A stretch of 64,000 nt of DNA from Streptomyces sp. TG1A-60 (GTDB taxonomy: Bacteria; Actinomycetota; Actinomycetes; Streptomycetales; Streptomycetaceae), in assembly GCF_037201975.1 (NCBI RefSeq), contig NZ_CP147520.1, forward strand, positions 7,006,001-7,070,000, given 5' to 3'. The notes under the pieces are model-generated. The model saw nothing but the letters and a program-made list of their open reading frames with translations. It was not told where the DNA came from and made no database searches. Positions 1 through 10,523 of the stretch are shown here, one piece after another (positions within the stretch are counted from its first letter, which is position 1; each line of letters begins with the position of its first letter). A program made the translations under genes and the position numbers.

Positions 1-93
1 GGACGTTGTGAGGTTGTCCGGCTCGGCCGGTGTGTTCAGTCAGGGTTCGTCCTGCCCCACGGGCGGGTCTGTTTCGGTCAAGGGGAATCGCCC

Positions 94-936
94 GTGAAGT
101 TGTTTGCGAAGTTGTTCGGCAAGAGCGCGCGAGAGGACAGCGACAATGCGACCTCCCGCCATCGCGCGCAGCCTTCGGAAGCGGAGGGGCAGGGCGGTGA
201 GCGCCCGCTGTTCCGGGACCAGGTCGCTGGTCCGGGAGGTGGCATTTCCGGAGGTCAGGGCGCGCCGTCTGTTGACCCTGCCCAGTCCGGCCGCATAGGT
301 TTCGGGGAACCGTCAACCTCAAGTACGGGTGGAGAATTTACTTCCGACCCGTACGCGTCCCACGCCCCGGAGGGGCAGCCGCGGCAGGAGGATCCGTCGA
401 TGTCGGCCCTGGTGTGTACGAGGTGCGGTAACCGCAACGCGGAAAACAGCCGCTTCTGCTCGAACTGCGGTGCTCCGCTGCGGGCCGGCACGGCGGCCGA
501 GCGTCCGTCCGAGACGACCTCCACGATCTCCATCTCCGGCCTTGAGGCCTATGACTCCGAGGTCACCGGCCAGACCCAGCTGCCGGCGCTCTCCCCCGAG
601 GCTCAGGCCGCCGTGGACGCGCTGCCGCTCGGCTCGGCGCTCCTGGTCGTGCGTCGTGGTCCGAACGCTGGCAGTCGCTTCCTGCTGGACAGTGATCTGA
701 CCACGGCGGGCCGTCACCCGCAGAGCGACATCTTCCTGGACGACGTGACCGTGTCGCGTCGCCACGTGGAGTTCCGTCGCGGCCAGGACGGCTCGTTCAC
801 GGTCGCCGACGTCGGCAGCCTGAACGGGACGTACGTCAACCGTGAGCGGATCGACCAGGTCGCCCTGCACAACGGCGACGAAGTGCAGATCGGCAAGTAC
901 CGGCTGGTCTTCTACGCGAGCCAGCGAGGCTACTGA
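94..936 (+). CDS. garA: FHA domain protein, GarA/OdhI-like, with zinc ribbon
   Basis: 280 aa. A disordered N-terminal third is followed by a zinc ribbon (CTRC at 108-111, CSNC at 122-125), an ETTS motif at 140-143 and a C-terminal FHA domain (GR 206-207, SRRH 221-224, NGT 244-246). In mycobacteria and corynebacteria the ETT motif of GarA/OdhI is phosphorylated by Ser/Thr kinases, and the FHA domain then switches its hold on 2-oxoglutarate dehydrogenase and glutamate metabolism; I infer the same role here. The gene order with the following MerR, nuclease, MerR and gcvP genes matches the mycobacterial garA cluster. The GTG start has AAGGGGAA upstream. A second start, ATG at 400 with AGGAGGAT at 386-393, would give a 178-aa form that keeps the ribbon, the ETTS motif and the FHA domain. 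Confidence 0.85.
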   Translation: MKLFAKLFGKSAREDSDNATSRHRAQPSEAEGQGGERPLFRDQVAGPGGGISGGQGAPSVDPAQSGRIGFGEPSTSSTGGEFTSDPYASHAPEGQPRQEDPSMSALVCTRCGNRNAENSRFCSNCGAPLRAGTAAERPSETTSTISISGLEAYDSEVTGQTQLPALSPEAQAAVDALPLGSALLVVRRGPNAGSRFLLDSDLTTAGRHPQSDIFLDDVTVSRRHVEFRRGQDGSFTVADVGSLNGTYVNRERIDQVALHNGDEVQIGKYRLVFYASQRGY

Positions 937-937
937 C

Positions 938-964
938 CCTCCCCCGGACTCCGTCCGGGGGAGG
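938..964 (+). terminator. Perfect 12-bp hairpin between the FHA gene and ftsR
   Basis: A GC-rich 12-bp perfect stem (CCTCCCCCGGAC with its complement) has a 3-nt loop and begins two bases after the FHA stop codon. There is no T tract, as is common for Streptomyces terminators. It probably ends or attenuates transcription before ftsR, which starts 17 bp further on. Confidence 0.6.
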
Positions 965-980
965 CCCCGAGGGAAGGTCC

Positions 981-1736
981 ATGCTTCGAACAACGAGCGG
1001 TGGTGCCGACCACGGCGCCACCGCCGCGGACAGTGGCCTGATGAGCATCGGAGCGGTGCTGAACGCGCTGCGCGAGGAGTTCCCCGAAGTCACGATCTCC
1101 AAGATCCGTTTCCTGGAGTCGGAGGGGCTCGTCGAGCCACAGCGGGCCCCCTCGGGGTATCGCAAGTTCAGTGCCGACGACGTCGAGCGCCTCGGGCACG
1201 TCCTCAGGATGCAGCGGGACCACTACCTGCCGCTCAAGGTGATCCGTGAGTATCTGGAGGCGCTGGAACGGGGCGAGGACGTCCGTCTGCCGGCGGTGGG
1301 GCGCCAGCGTGACGCCGGTGACGGAGAGCGGCTGAGTGAACTCTTCGGGGAGCCCGAGGAGCCGACGGCCGCCCGGATCGGACGCACCGAACTTGTCGCC
1401 GGCGCCGGGATCGACGAGGAGCAGCTGGCCGAGTGGGAGTCGTACGGGCTCGTGACCCCGCTGCCGGACGGGTCGTACGACGCCGAGGCCCTCACTGTCG
1501 CCACGCTTGTGGTGGAACTGGGGCGGTTCGGTATCGAGCCCCGGCATCTGAGGGTGATGCGGGCAGCAGCCGACCGTGAGGCCGGACTCGTCGATCAGGT
1601 CGTGGCGCCTCTGCGCCGCCACCGCAATCCGCAGACCAGGGCGCATGCGGAGGACCGTACGAGGGAGCTGGCGGGGCTCACGGTCAAGCTGCACGCCACG
1701 CTCGTGCAGAGCGCGCTGGGGGTACGGCTCCGCTGA
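981..1736 (+). CDS. ftsR: MerR-family regulator FtsR
   Basis: 251 aa. The N-terminal winged-helix MerR domain (about residues 15-85) contains the recognisable stretches SIGAVLNALREEFP and SKIRFLESEGL. The rest is an effector or dimerisation region without a ligand motif I can name. In Corynebacterium glutamicum FtsR activates ftsZ, and the gene sits beside odhI/garA-type FHA genes in actinobacteria, as it does here. The ATG at 981 has GAGGGAAGG just upstream. The gene follows the FHA gene across a strong hairpin, so it may depend on read-through or on a promoter I did not find. The family call is firm; the target is inferred from orthology. Confidence 0.85.
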   Translation: MLRTTSGGADHGATAADSGLMSIGAVLNALREEFPEVTISKIRFLESEGLVEPQRAPSGYRKFSADDVERLGHVLRMQRDHYLPLKVIREYLEALERGEDVRLPAVGRQRDAGDGERLSELFGEPEEPTAARIGRTELVAGAGIDEEQLAEWESYGLVTPLPDGSYDAEALTVATLVVELGRFGIEPRHLRVMRAAADREAGLVDQVVAPLRRHRNPQTRAHAEDRTRELAGLTVKLHATLVQSALGVRLR

Positions 1737-1808
1737 GGCGCGGTGTTCGCCTGTGGCGGATCGGCCGACCGATCTGTGCCCGACTACCCAAACATCCCGA
1801 GCACGGCC

Positions 1809-1814
1809 TAGGGT
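1809..1814 (+). promoter_or_regulatory. -10 element TAGGGT of a leaderless gene
   Basis: TAGGGT ends seven bases before the GTG at 1821 and no Shine-Dalgarno sequence is present. This spacing would place the transcript start on the start codon. No convincing -35 box is visible. Confidence 0.45.
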
Positions 1815-1820
1815 TGCTGT

Positions 1821-2294
1821 GTGAACGAGCTCGATGTCGTAGGTGTCCGGGTGGAAATGCCCTCCAACCAACCGATCGTGCTCCTGCGCGAAGTGGGAGG
1901 CGACCGTTACCTCCCCATCTGGATCGGGCCGGGGGAGGCGACGGCGATCGCTTTCGCCCAGCAGGGCATGGCGCCCGCGCGACCGCTGACCCATGACCTG
2001 TTCAAGGACGTGCTGGAGGCCGTCGGCCAGGAGCTCACGGAAGTGCGCATCACCGACCTGCGTGAGGGCGTGTTCTACGCGGAGCTGGTGTTCGCCAGCG
2101 GAGTCGAGGTGAGTGCCCGCCCCTCCGACGCCATAGCGCTGGCGCTGCGTACCGGGACGCCGATCTTCGGCAGTGACGGGGTGCTCGACGATGCGGGCAT
2201 CGCGATCCCGGACGAGCAGGAGGACGAGGTGGAGAAGTTCCGCGAGTTCCTCGATCAGATCTCGCCCGAGGACTTCGGTACCAACAGCCAGTGA
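1821..2294 (+). CDS. Bifunctional nuclease family protein (DUF151)
   Basis: 157 aa, the usual family length. The single BFN/DUF151 domain spans nearly the whole protein and shows the family's VLLREVGGDRYLPIWIG stretch near residues 20-36, plus ARPLTHDLF and ARPSDAIALA. Plant members have DNase and RNase activity; the role of bacterial members is poorly defined. The acidic C-terminal tail (DEQEDEVEKFREFL) is typical. The gene lies third in the garA-ftsR-bfn-merR order conserved in actinobacteria. The GTG start appears leaderless, with TAGGGT seven bases upstream. Confidence 0.85.
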   Translation: MNELDVVGVRVEMPSNQPIVLLREVGGDRYLPIWIGPGEATAIAFAQQGMAPARPLTHDLFKDVLEAVGQELTEVRITDLREGVFYAELVFASGVEVSARPSDAIALALRTGTPIFGSDGVLDDAGIAIPDEQEDEVEKFREFLDQISPEDFGTNSQ

Positions 2295-2571
2295 GGCCAA
2301 GGTCGCCGTCGCACGGCCGTTGTGCGCCGCGGCCGGGGCCGTGGCCCTGAGGCGGCCAGCGGGTGTGCGGGGCCGAGGAGGGCGCGGATCGGCGGTCTCT
2401 TCGGTTGTGGCTGGGCGCGGGGCGGCGAATTCGAGTCCTCGGCACTTGCCAAGGATCAGTGCGTTGTCAGACGGTTCCGGTCGAGCGCATTCGGCTAGCC
2501 TTTCCCCGCGGGAGGGCACGGGAAACCACTCTCAGGGTGATTATCACTCGGCGTGGCGAGTGCGGCGGTCG

Positions 2572-2600
2572 TTGACGCACCCCTGGTGGCTGCCTACCGT
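2572..2600 (+). promoter_or_regulatory. HrdB-type promoter for the second merR gene
   Basis: TTGACG at 2572-2577 and TACCGT at 2595-2600 are separated by exactly 17 bp, a near-consensus housekeeping promoter. Transcription would start near 2607, which is downstream of the in-frame ATG at 2553 and supports the GTG at 2631 as the start of the following gene. Confidence 0.6.
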
Positions 2601-2630
2601 CGAGAAGGCAGGTCAAGGACGGAGGTCGGC

Positions 2631-3278
2631 GTGAGAAGCAGCGGCGACGGTACGGCTGGGGGTGCCCCCGGACGCAGGCTGGGGCAGAACGGCGGCCCGT
2701 ACCCGCTTCACGACAGCGCGGCCGGTCATGTCCCGCAGCGGCCCATGGCAGTGCAGGACAGCGCGGCGGCCGAGTCCGAGCCGCACGAGAACGTCGGCTA
2801 TCGCGGACCCACCGCGTGTGCCGCCGCAGGCATCACCTACCGGCAGCTCGACTACTGGGCCCGCACCGGCCTCGTGGAGCCGAGCGTGCGGCCTGCCCAT
2901 GGCTCCGGGACACAGCGCCTCTACAGCTTCCGGGACGTTGTCGTCCTGAAGATCGTGAAACGGTTCCTCGACACGGGAGTGTCGCTGCAGAACATCCGCA
3001 CCGCCGTTCAGCACCTGCGGGAGCGGGGCTTCAGCGATCTGGAGCGGATGACGCTGATGAGCGACGGGGCGACAGTCTACGAGTGCACCTCGCCCGACGA
3101 GGTCCACGCTCTCCTCCAAGGCGGCCAGGGGATTTTCGGGATCGCCGTTGGGGTGGTCTGGCGTGACGTGGAAAGCGCTCTCTCGCAGCTGCACGGAGAG
3201 CGGGTCGACACGGGAGAGACGCTGATGGGCAGCAATCCGGCGGACGAGCTGGCGCGGCGGCGCAACCGCGCAGTCTGA
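2631..3278 (+). CDS. MerR-family regulator, second of the garA cluster
   Basis: 215 aa from GTG 2631, chosen because GGAGG lies five bases upstream and the promoter at 2572-2600 excludes the earlier ATG at 2553. A variable N-terminus of about 45 residues precedes a MerR winged helix (YRGPTACAAAGITYRQLDYW, then RLYSFRDVVVLKIVKRFLD). It resembles the mycobacterial regulator located between the bifunctional nuclease and the glycine dehydrogenase gene. The C-terminal half shows no ligand motif I recognise. The target genes are unknown. Confidence 0.8.
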   Translation: MRSSGDGTAGGAPGRRLGQNGGPYPLHDSAAGHVPQRPMAVQDSAAAESEPHENVGYRGPTACAAAGITYRQLDYWARTGLVEPSVRPAHGSGTQRLYSFRDVVVLKIVKRFLDTGVSLQNIRTAVQHLRERGFSDLERMTLMSDGATVYECTSPDEVHALLQGGQGIFGIAVGVVWRDVESALSQLHGERVDTGETLMGSNPADELARRRNRAV

Positions 3279-3330
3279 GGATCTCGGCCGTACAGGGGCA
3301 TTGTCAGTGGCGTAGGGCAGCATCGGAGAT

Positions 3331-4683
3331 GTGAGAACCGCGCCCACGATCCTGCATCTCGACATGGATGCCTTCTACGCCTCGGCGGAGCAGGCATCCA
3401 AGCCGAGTCTGCGCGGGAAGGCCGTGATCGTGGGCGGGCTCGGGCCACGAGGGGTGGTCGCGACCGCCTCGTACGAGGCGCGGGTCTTCGGGGTGCATTC
3501 GGCGATGCCCATGGCGCAGGCGCGCCGACTCGCGCCGAATGCCGCGTACCTCACGCCGCGCTTCACGTTCTACCGGACGATCAGCGATCAGGTCATGGGG
3601 TTGCTGCGCGCGCTGTCACCGCTGGTGGAGCCGTTGAGCCTGGACGAGGCGTTCGTGGACCTGGAGGCCGGGGGAGCGGCCTGGGACGACGAGTCGGCGC
3701 GGCTGGCGGGGGCGCGGTTGCGTGTGGACATACGGGCGGTGACCGGGCTGACGGGGTCCGTGGGGCTCGCGGCCTCCAAGATGATCGCGAAGATCGCGTC
3801 CGAGCAGGCCAAGCCGGATGGTCTCGTGCTGATCGAGCCCGGTTCGGAACGGGCGTTGTTGGGGCCGATGTCCGTGCGGATCCTGCCGGGGGTGGGTCCG
3901 GCGACCGGGGACCATCTGCGGCGGTCCGGGATCACCACGGTCGAGGAGATCGTGGAGGCGGGAGAGGACGAGGTCGTACGGCTGCTGGGGAAGGCACACG
4001 GGCACGGGCTGTACGCGATGGCGCTGGCGCGTGACGACCGGGCGGTGATGGCCGAGCGGGACACGAAGTCGGTGTCGGTGGAGGACACGTATGACGTGGA
4101 CATCCATGACCGGGTGCGGGTCCGGATGGAGGTGCAGCGGCTGGCGGACCGGTGCGTGCGGCGGCTGAGGGGAGCCGGGCTGTCGGGGCGCACGATCGTG
4201 CTGAAGGTGCGGCGGTACGACTTTTCGACGCTGACCCGGTCCGAGACGCTGCGGGGACCTACGGACGACCCGGCCGTCGTGCGGGAGGCCGCAGCGCGGT
4301 TGCTGGGGAGCGTGGACACGACGGGTGGGGTGCGGTTGCTCGGAGTGGGGGTCAGCGGGCTCGCCGACTACACGCAGGAGGACCTGTTCGCCCAAGCGGC
4401 GGGGGAGTCGGATCTTGCGGAGGAGGAAGCGACGGCCGTGGCTGCTCAGGCGCCCGTGGCGGAGGAGAGCGCGGGTGGCGAGCGGCAGTGGAGAGCCGGT
4501 CATGACGTGAGGCATGTCGAGTACGGGCACGGGTGGGTGCAGGGCAGTGGACTCGGGCGGGTGACCGTACGGTTCGAGACGCCCGACGATGTGGAGCCCG
4601 GGTGGGTGCGGACGTTCAGGACGGACGATCCCGGGCTGGAACCGGCCGAGCCCCTGTCGCTGCGAGGTGGGGTGAGGGGCTGA
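3331..4683 (+). CDS. dinB: DNA polymerase IV (Y family)
   Basis: 450 aa. The palm carries the catalytic acidic residues in LDMDAFY (D11) and SLDEAF (D105, E106). The fingers, the helix-hairpin-helix thumb (ILPGVGPATGDHLRRSGI, 184-201) and the little-finger domain follow. A beta-clamp binding motif QEDLF lies at 349-353. About 90 further residues form a C-terminal extension (GHDVRHVEYGHGWVQGSGLG) seen in actinobacterial DinB proteins. It performs low-fidelity translesion synthesis. The GTG start has no strong ribosome binding site and I saw no convincing LexA box in the short upstream gap. The gene stands alone, convergent with the PRC-barrel gene. Confidence 0.92.
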   Translation: MRTAPTILHLDMDAFYASAEQASKPSLRGKAVIVGGLGPRGVVATASYEARVFGVHSAMPMAQARRLAPNAAYLTPRFTFYRTISDQVMGLLRALSPLVEPLSLDEAFVDLEAGGAAWDDESARLAGARLRVDIRAVTGLTGSVGLAASKMIAKIASEQAKPDGLVLIEPGSERALLGPMSVRILPGVGPATGDHLRRSGITTVEEIVEAGEDEVVRLLGKAHGHGLYAMALARDDRAVMAERDTKSVSVEDTYDVDIHDRVRVRMEVQRLADRCVRRLRGAGLSGRTIVLKVRRYDFSTLTRSETLRGPTDDPAVVREAAARLLGSVDTTGGVRLLGVGVSGLADYTQEDLFAQAAGESDLAEEEATAVAAQAPVAEESAGGERQWRAGHDVRHVEYGHGWVQGSGLGRVTVRFETPDDVEPGWVRTFRTDDPGLEPAEPLSLRGGVRG

Positions 4684-4999
4684 GGCCGCTGGGGGGCGTC
4701 GCCGGTCGCCGTTGTGGTCGAGCTGCGTTGTGCGGGAGTGACGGAGAGCGGCGAGGCGGGGCGGCGGCCGACCACGCGAAGGACGACAGGGTCGGTCGCG
4801 AGCGGACGGGAGAGCGGGCGAGAGGGACCGAAGGGGGCGTGAGGACGCCGAGGCGAAGATCGTGGCGAGGTGGGGACGAGAGTGCCGGGGCGAAGGCAGC
4901 CGGAGCGAGGGGCGCGGCGAAGGAGTGATGGGGGTGGTCCTCGGTCGGCGGGGCGCAGGTCGGGTGTGGGTGAGAGGGCCGCGGGGTTCGGCGCGGGCG
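4684..4999. other. Intergenic region between convergent dinB and PRC-barrel genes
   Basis: These 316 bases lie between two convergent genes. The sequence is purine-rich on the + strand. I see no credible reading frame with a ribosome binding site, no long perfect hairpin and no repeat. Confidence 0.5.
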
Positions 5000-5368
5000 T
5001 CAGGGGTCGTCGTGGCCTGCTATGTGGCCGAAGTCGTGGTCCGGCGGGAGCGGTGGGGCAATGTCGAGGCCGTAGTGGTGGTAGAGCTGGAGTTCTTGTT
5101 CCGGGGAGAGGTGGCGGCCCACGCCGAAGTCGGGGGCGTCCTTGATGAGGGCGCGGTCGAAGGGGACGCGGAGGGAGCCTTCGACGAGTTCGCTGGGCTC
5201 CAGGGGGACGAACGCGTCGCGGCCGAAGAGACCCATGCGTATCGCGGCCCACTCGGGGAGGCCGGTCGCGTCGTCGAGATAGACCTCGTCGACGGTGCCG
5301 ATCTTGGTGCCCTTGCGGTCGAACGCCTTGCGGCCGATCAGGTTGCGGGGATCGATGTCGGTCTGCAC
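5000..5368 (-). CDS. PRC-barrel domain protein
   Basis: 122 aa. A single PRC barrel occupies about residues 5-85 (NLIGRKAFDRKGTKIGTVDEVY, then GLPEWAAIRMGLFG and FVPLEPSELVEG). A C-terminal tail follows (LSPEQELQLYHHYGLD). PRC barrels occur in RimM-type and photosynthetic proteins, and small stand-alone members in Streptomyces have no assigned function. No signal peptide or membrane segment is visible, so it should be cytoplasmic. The start has GGAGGG upstream. It is transcribed away from the gcvP riboswitch. Confidence 0.8.
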   Translation of the reverse strand: MQTDIDPRNLIGRKAFDRKGTKIGTVDEVYLDDATGLPEWAAIRMGLFGRDAFVPLEPSELVEGSLRVPFDRALIKDAPDFGVGRHLSPEQELQLYHHYGLDIAPPLPPDHDFGHIAGHDDP

Positions 5369-5497
5369 GGGCCCTCCAAGTGGTCGGAGAGGGGTCGCGA
5401 ATCATCTCTCACCACTACGAAAAGGCACTTTCGAGAAGGCGGCCACTCGAAGACTCGTGCGTCGACCGCGCTGATACGCTGGCAGCGGCTGCTGACC

Positions 5498-5698
5498 CCG
5501 TGCGGGAGAGTCCTCCGGACACCATCCGGAGGCGCCGAAGGAGCAAATCCTCCCCGGAATCTCTCAGGCCCACGTACCGCACGGACGAGGTCACTCTGGA
5601 AAGCAGGGCGGGTGTCACGGCTTCCGCTCTCACCGACGGTGAAAACCGGGCCGTACCTGGACCGGTGAAGCTCTCAGGTCGAGATGACAGAGGGGGAG
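5498..5698 (+). promoter_or_regulatory. Tandem glycine riboswitch upstream of gcvP
   Basis: Two consecutive aptamers are visible. The first is closed by a perfect 8-bp stem (CCGTGCGG at 5498-5505 with CCGCACGG at 5577-5584) and contains the conserved GCCGAAGGAGCAA (5534-5546) and AATCTCTCAGG cores. The second begins near 5590 (CACTCTGGAAAGCAG), contains CACCGACGGTGAAAACC, and ends with CTCTCAGGTCGAGATGACAG and AGAGGGGGAG. Glycine binding is known to switch on glycine-cleavage genes, and gcvP follows directly. A -10-like TACGCT lies at 5475-5480. Downstream, a GGGCACC/GGTGCCC hairpin near 5706-5726 may form part of the expression platform. Confidence 0.92.
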
Positions 5699-5747
5699 GC
5701 CGTACGGGCACCCGCGCCGTGGTGCCCCTCGAAGGTCGTGTCAGACC

Positions 5748-5758
5748 AGGAGGCCTCC
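5748..5758 (+). promoter_or_regulatory. gcvP ribosome binding site inside a palindrome
   Basis: The Shine-Dalgarno AGGAGG (5748-5753) sits in the perfect palindrome GGAGGCCTCC (5749-5758), three bases before the ATG at 5762. Pairing of this element, or with upstream riboswitch sequence, could hide the site and explain translational control. Confidence 0.5.
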
Positions 5759-5761
5759 GCA

Positions 5762-8647
<2,886 letters not shown>

Positions 8648-8666
8648 TCGCGCGCGGACACGCGTC

Positions 8667-8702
8667 GGGGCCGGTGCGGAGAGTGGTTCTCCGGCCGGCC
8701 CC
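8667..8702 (+). terminator. Two-part hairpin terminator after gcvP
   Basis: The outer stem GGGGCCGG/CCGGCCCC encloses an inner stem GGAGA/TCTCC with a 5-nt loop, starting 20 bases after the gcvP stop. It is a strong GC-rich structure without a T tract. Confidence 0.65.
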
Positions 8703-8763
8703 TCCTCTGTCCGGGCGGGCGCCCTGTGCGGGGATGTTTGCCCTGTGTGCACGTATGTGCGGC

Positions 8764-8970
8764 TCAGGCGGCCGTCATCACCGTGTCGGTGCCCAGCGGG
8801 CGGTGCGGTGCGATGATCCGGCCGTCGGGCAGGAGCTCACCGGTGTCCTCGAAGAGCAGAACGCCGTTGCAGAGCAGGCTCCATCCCTGCTCCGGGTGGT
8901 GCGCCATGAGTCGGGCGCCCTCCCGGTCGGCGGATTCGGCGGTCGGGCACAGTGGCTGGTGCTGGCACAT
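8764..8970 (-). CDS. DUF5999 family small protein
   Basis: 68 aa from the methionine of MCQHQPLCPTAESADREGAR, the conserved core start. The rest (HPEQGWSLLCNGVLLFEDTG, then ELLPDG and APHRPLG) is highly conserved in Streptomyces and has no known function. Two N-terminal cysteines (MCQHQPLC) suggest metal or redox chemistry, which is inference. A longer in-frame start at 9048 has GGGGGG five bases upstream and adds 26 residues, so the true start is uncertain. The protein has no signal peptide and stands alone in minus orientation, convergent with gcvP. Confidence 0.75.
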   Translation of the reverse strand: MCQHQPLCPTAESADREGARLMAHHPEQGWSLLCNGVLLFEDTGELLPDGRIIAPHRPLGTDTVMTAA

Positions 8971-9305
8971 GGTTGTGGGGATCTTCCGCTCTGGCGTGTG
9001 GTCTGAGATGGCTGTGTTGTCTGTCCCGCGGCTTGAAGCCTCGTTCATGGCCGCCCCCCGTTGTGATAAATCGGTCCGGTCCCAGTGTTGCCCCCCGGGC
9101 GTCAATCCGCAGGGAATTCGCAGCACCGCTTCTCACAGGTTGATGACGCGTCACCCGTGCGGGCGGTTCATCCCAACTGCACTGTCCCTTCGGGTGGTTC
9201 TGCGTGGTCGGATGGGGCTAGTCCGGTGGTGAGAGGGCGTGTGAATAGCTCGTACGAGCGTGTTGGTGCCCGAAAGAGCGGGAATTGCGGACAGTGAGAA
9301 AGCAC
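8971..9305. other. Intergenic region upstream of the DUF5999 gene
   Basis: About 335 bases, including the possible N-terminal extension of the DUF5999 protein up to 9048. The GC content dips near 9060-9070 (TGTGATAAATC), which may hold its promoter. No other gene or repeat is supported. Confidence 0.4.
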
Positions 9306-9337
9306 GTGCCCGCTGCCGACATATCGGCAGCGGGCAC
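9306..9337 (-). terminator. Perfect 14-bp stem-loop terminator
   Basis: GTGCCCGCTGCCGA and its exact complement form a 14-bp stem around a 4-nt CATA loop. It lies 32 bases beyond the stop of the minus-strand gene at 9369-9953 and is followed on that strand by a short T-rich stretch (CTTTCTC), so it most likely terminates that gene. Confidence 0.75.
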
Positions 9338-9368
9338 AGGCGGTGCCGATGACGAGGCGGCCCCGGAC

Positions 9369-9953
9369 TCAGGCCGGCGATCCCAGCAGCGGTGCGGGCG
9401 TCAACCGGGTGGTCAGCACCGGAAGGAGATCGGCGGCCCGGTGCGGGCGGTGGGCCGCGATCCCGGGCGGCGCGGGTGCCAGCGGGACCAGCAGGTCGGC
9501 CGGTGCCGGATCGCCGGTGGCCCCGTCGGCGGTGGGGTCGGCGTGCAGCCAGAGCGTGAGCATGTACAGCTCGGGCACCGACAGCAGCCGTGGCTGGTAG
9601 GGCTGCTGCATGACCTCGGCCTGGCGCAGCGCACGCTCGGTGGAGGTGATGTACGGGCCCTCGAAGAAGTGCGAGAACGCCCATCCGTCGGGCGTCAGCC
9701 GGGTCTCGGCGGCTGCCGCGGCGCGGCCGCCGCAGCGGATCAGGAATCGCCATCCGGTGAGCCGGGCGGTGCCCGTGCCCTCGGGGGTGATCCGGTCGAG
9801 GACGTGGACGGGCAGGGGAAGCTCGGGTGTGGCGGGGCCCTGGGCGTTCTTCAGGGAAGGGGTTCGCGCCTCGTGGACGGCGGTGGGAGAACCGAGTGCC
9901 ATGAGGACGGTGCGCAGGGCGGGCGCTGGAGCCGGGGGGACATGCAGCGGCAT
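9369..9953 (-). CDS. Conserved hypothetical protein
   Basis: 194 aa, with no domain I can name. The sequence is cytoplasmic in character, with a central block of aromatic and charged residues (GWRFLIRCGGRAAAAAETRL, then DGWAFSHFFEGPYITSTE) and a C-terminal segment (LLSVPELYMLTLWLHAD, then ADLLVPLAPAPPGI). The start is supported by GGAGAGG nine bases upstream. Its codon bias is strong on this strand, and the competing + strand frame at 9285-9974 has no such support. It ends at a strong terminator and stands as a single-gene unit. The function is unknown; the conserved look suggests a genus-wide protein. Confidence 0.65.
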   Translation of the reverse strand: MPLHVPPAPAPALRTVLMALGSPTAVHEARTPSLKNAQGPATPELPLPVHVLDRITPEGTGTARLTGWRFLIRCGGRAAAAAETRLTPDGWAFSHFFEGPYITSTERALRQAEVMQQPYQPRLLSVPELYMLTLWLHADPTADGATGDPAPADLLVPLAPAPPGIAAHRPHRAADLLPVLTTRLTPAPLLGSPA

Positions 9954-10523
9954 GGTGGGTCGCCTCTCCGGTAGACAGGCATGGTGGCGCGAGGGCGGGG
10001 GCGGACGGCGCTGTCAGCTCTCGGGGATCGGAGAGACGGGTGCCCGGGGTCCGGGTGCGTGGGTAGGGTCCGCCGCGCGTGACGTGACGGCAGGACCGAG
10101 GACCGCGAGTGCCGGCTCTCAGCCTCGTTTGCGGAGTTTATACGACACGTGTTCAGATGAGGTTTCGGCTAGCTGTCCCGGATATGAAGAGCAAGGCGGT
10201 ATCCGGTCGCCGTAACGGGGGAGTCATCTCGCTATCTCGCGGAGGTGCGCCGGTGACCTCGGATTACCGTGCCGTAGCGGACGGCCGGTTCTCGTCGGCG
10301 CTTTTCACGAAAGCTTCGGGACGGAAAGCGCGTGCTCATTCTTGCCTGCTGAATGTGCCAGAAGCACGCGGAGTGCATATGGTCGGAGGTGACCGCGCTC
10401 AGCCTAGCGTGCGCAGGTCGCGCGCGGGACGTTATCGGCGGCGCTGCCTGGGCATCATCATCCGTGGACCCGAGACAGCAGTGGCCGGTTCGTCGGCCTG
10501 CCCATCCGAGGAGGGACACTTCG
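9954..10523. other. 570-bp divergent intergenic region
   Basis: This region separates the minus gene at 9369-9953 from the GCS2-like gene. It must hold both promoters. A -10-like TAGCGT lies at 10405-10410 and a relatively AT-rich stretch (GTTTATACGACACGTG) near 10136-10151, but neither has a clear -35 partner. A + strand frame running 10109-10930 lacks codon bias and overlaps the real gene, so I do not call it. Confidence 0.4.

Noticed and set aside
930..2519. 529-codon minus-strand frame across ftsR and the nuclease gene
   Set aside because: Covers three real genes and has no ribosome site or family motif.
3301..3330. Possible SOS box or promoter before dinB
   Set aside because: TTGTCA is present but no properly spaced -10 and no CGAACRNNYGTTYG-like LexA site was seen.
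9285..9974. + strand frame opposite the 194-aa hypothetical gene
   Set aside because: Gly/Arg-rich, no ribosome site, and it crosses the strong terminator hairpin at 9306-9337. The minus gene has a good Shine-Dalgarno sequence.
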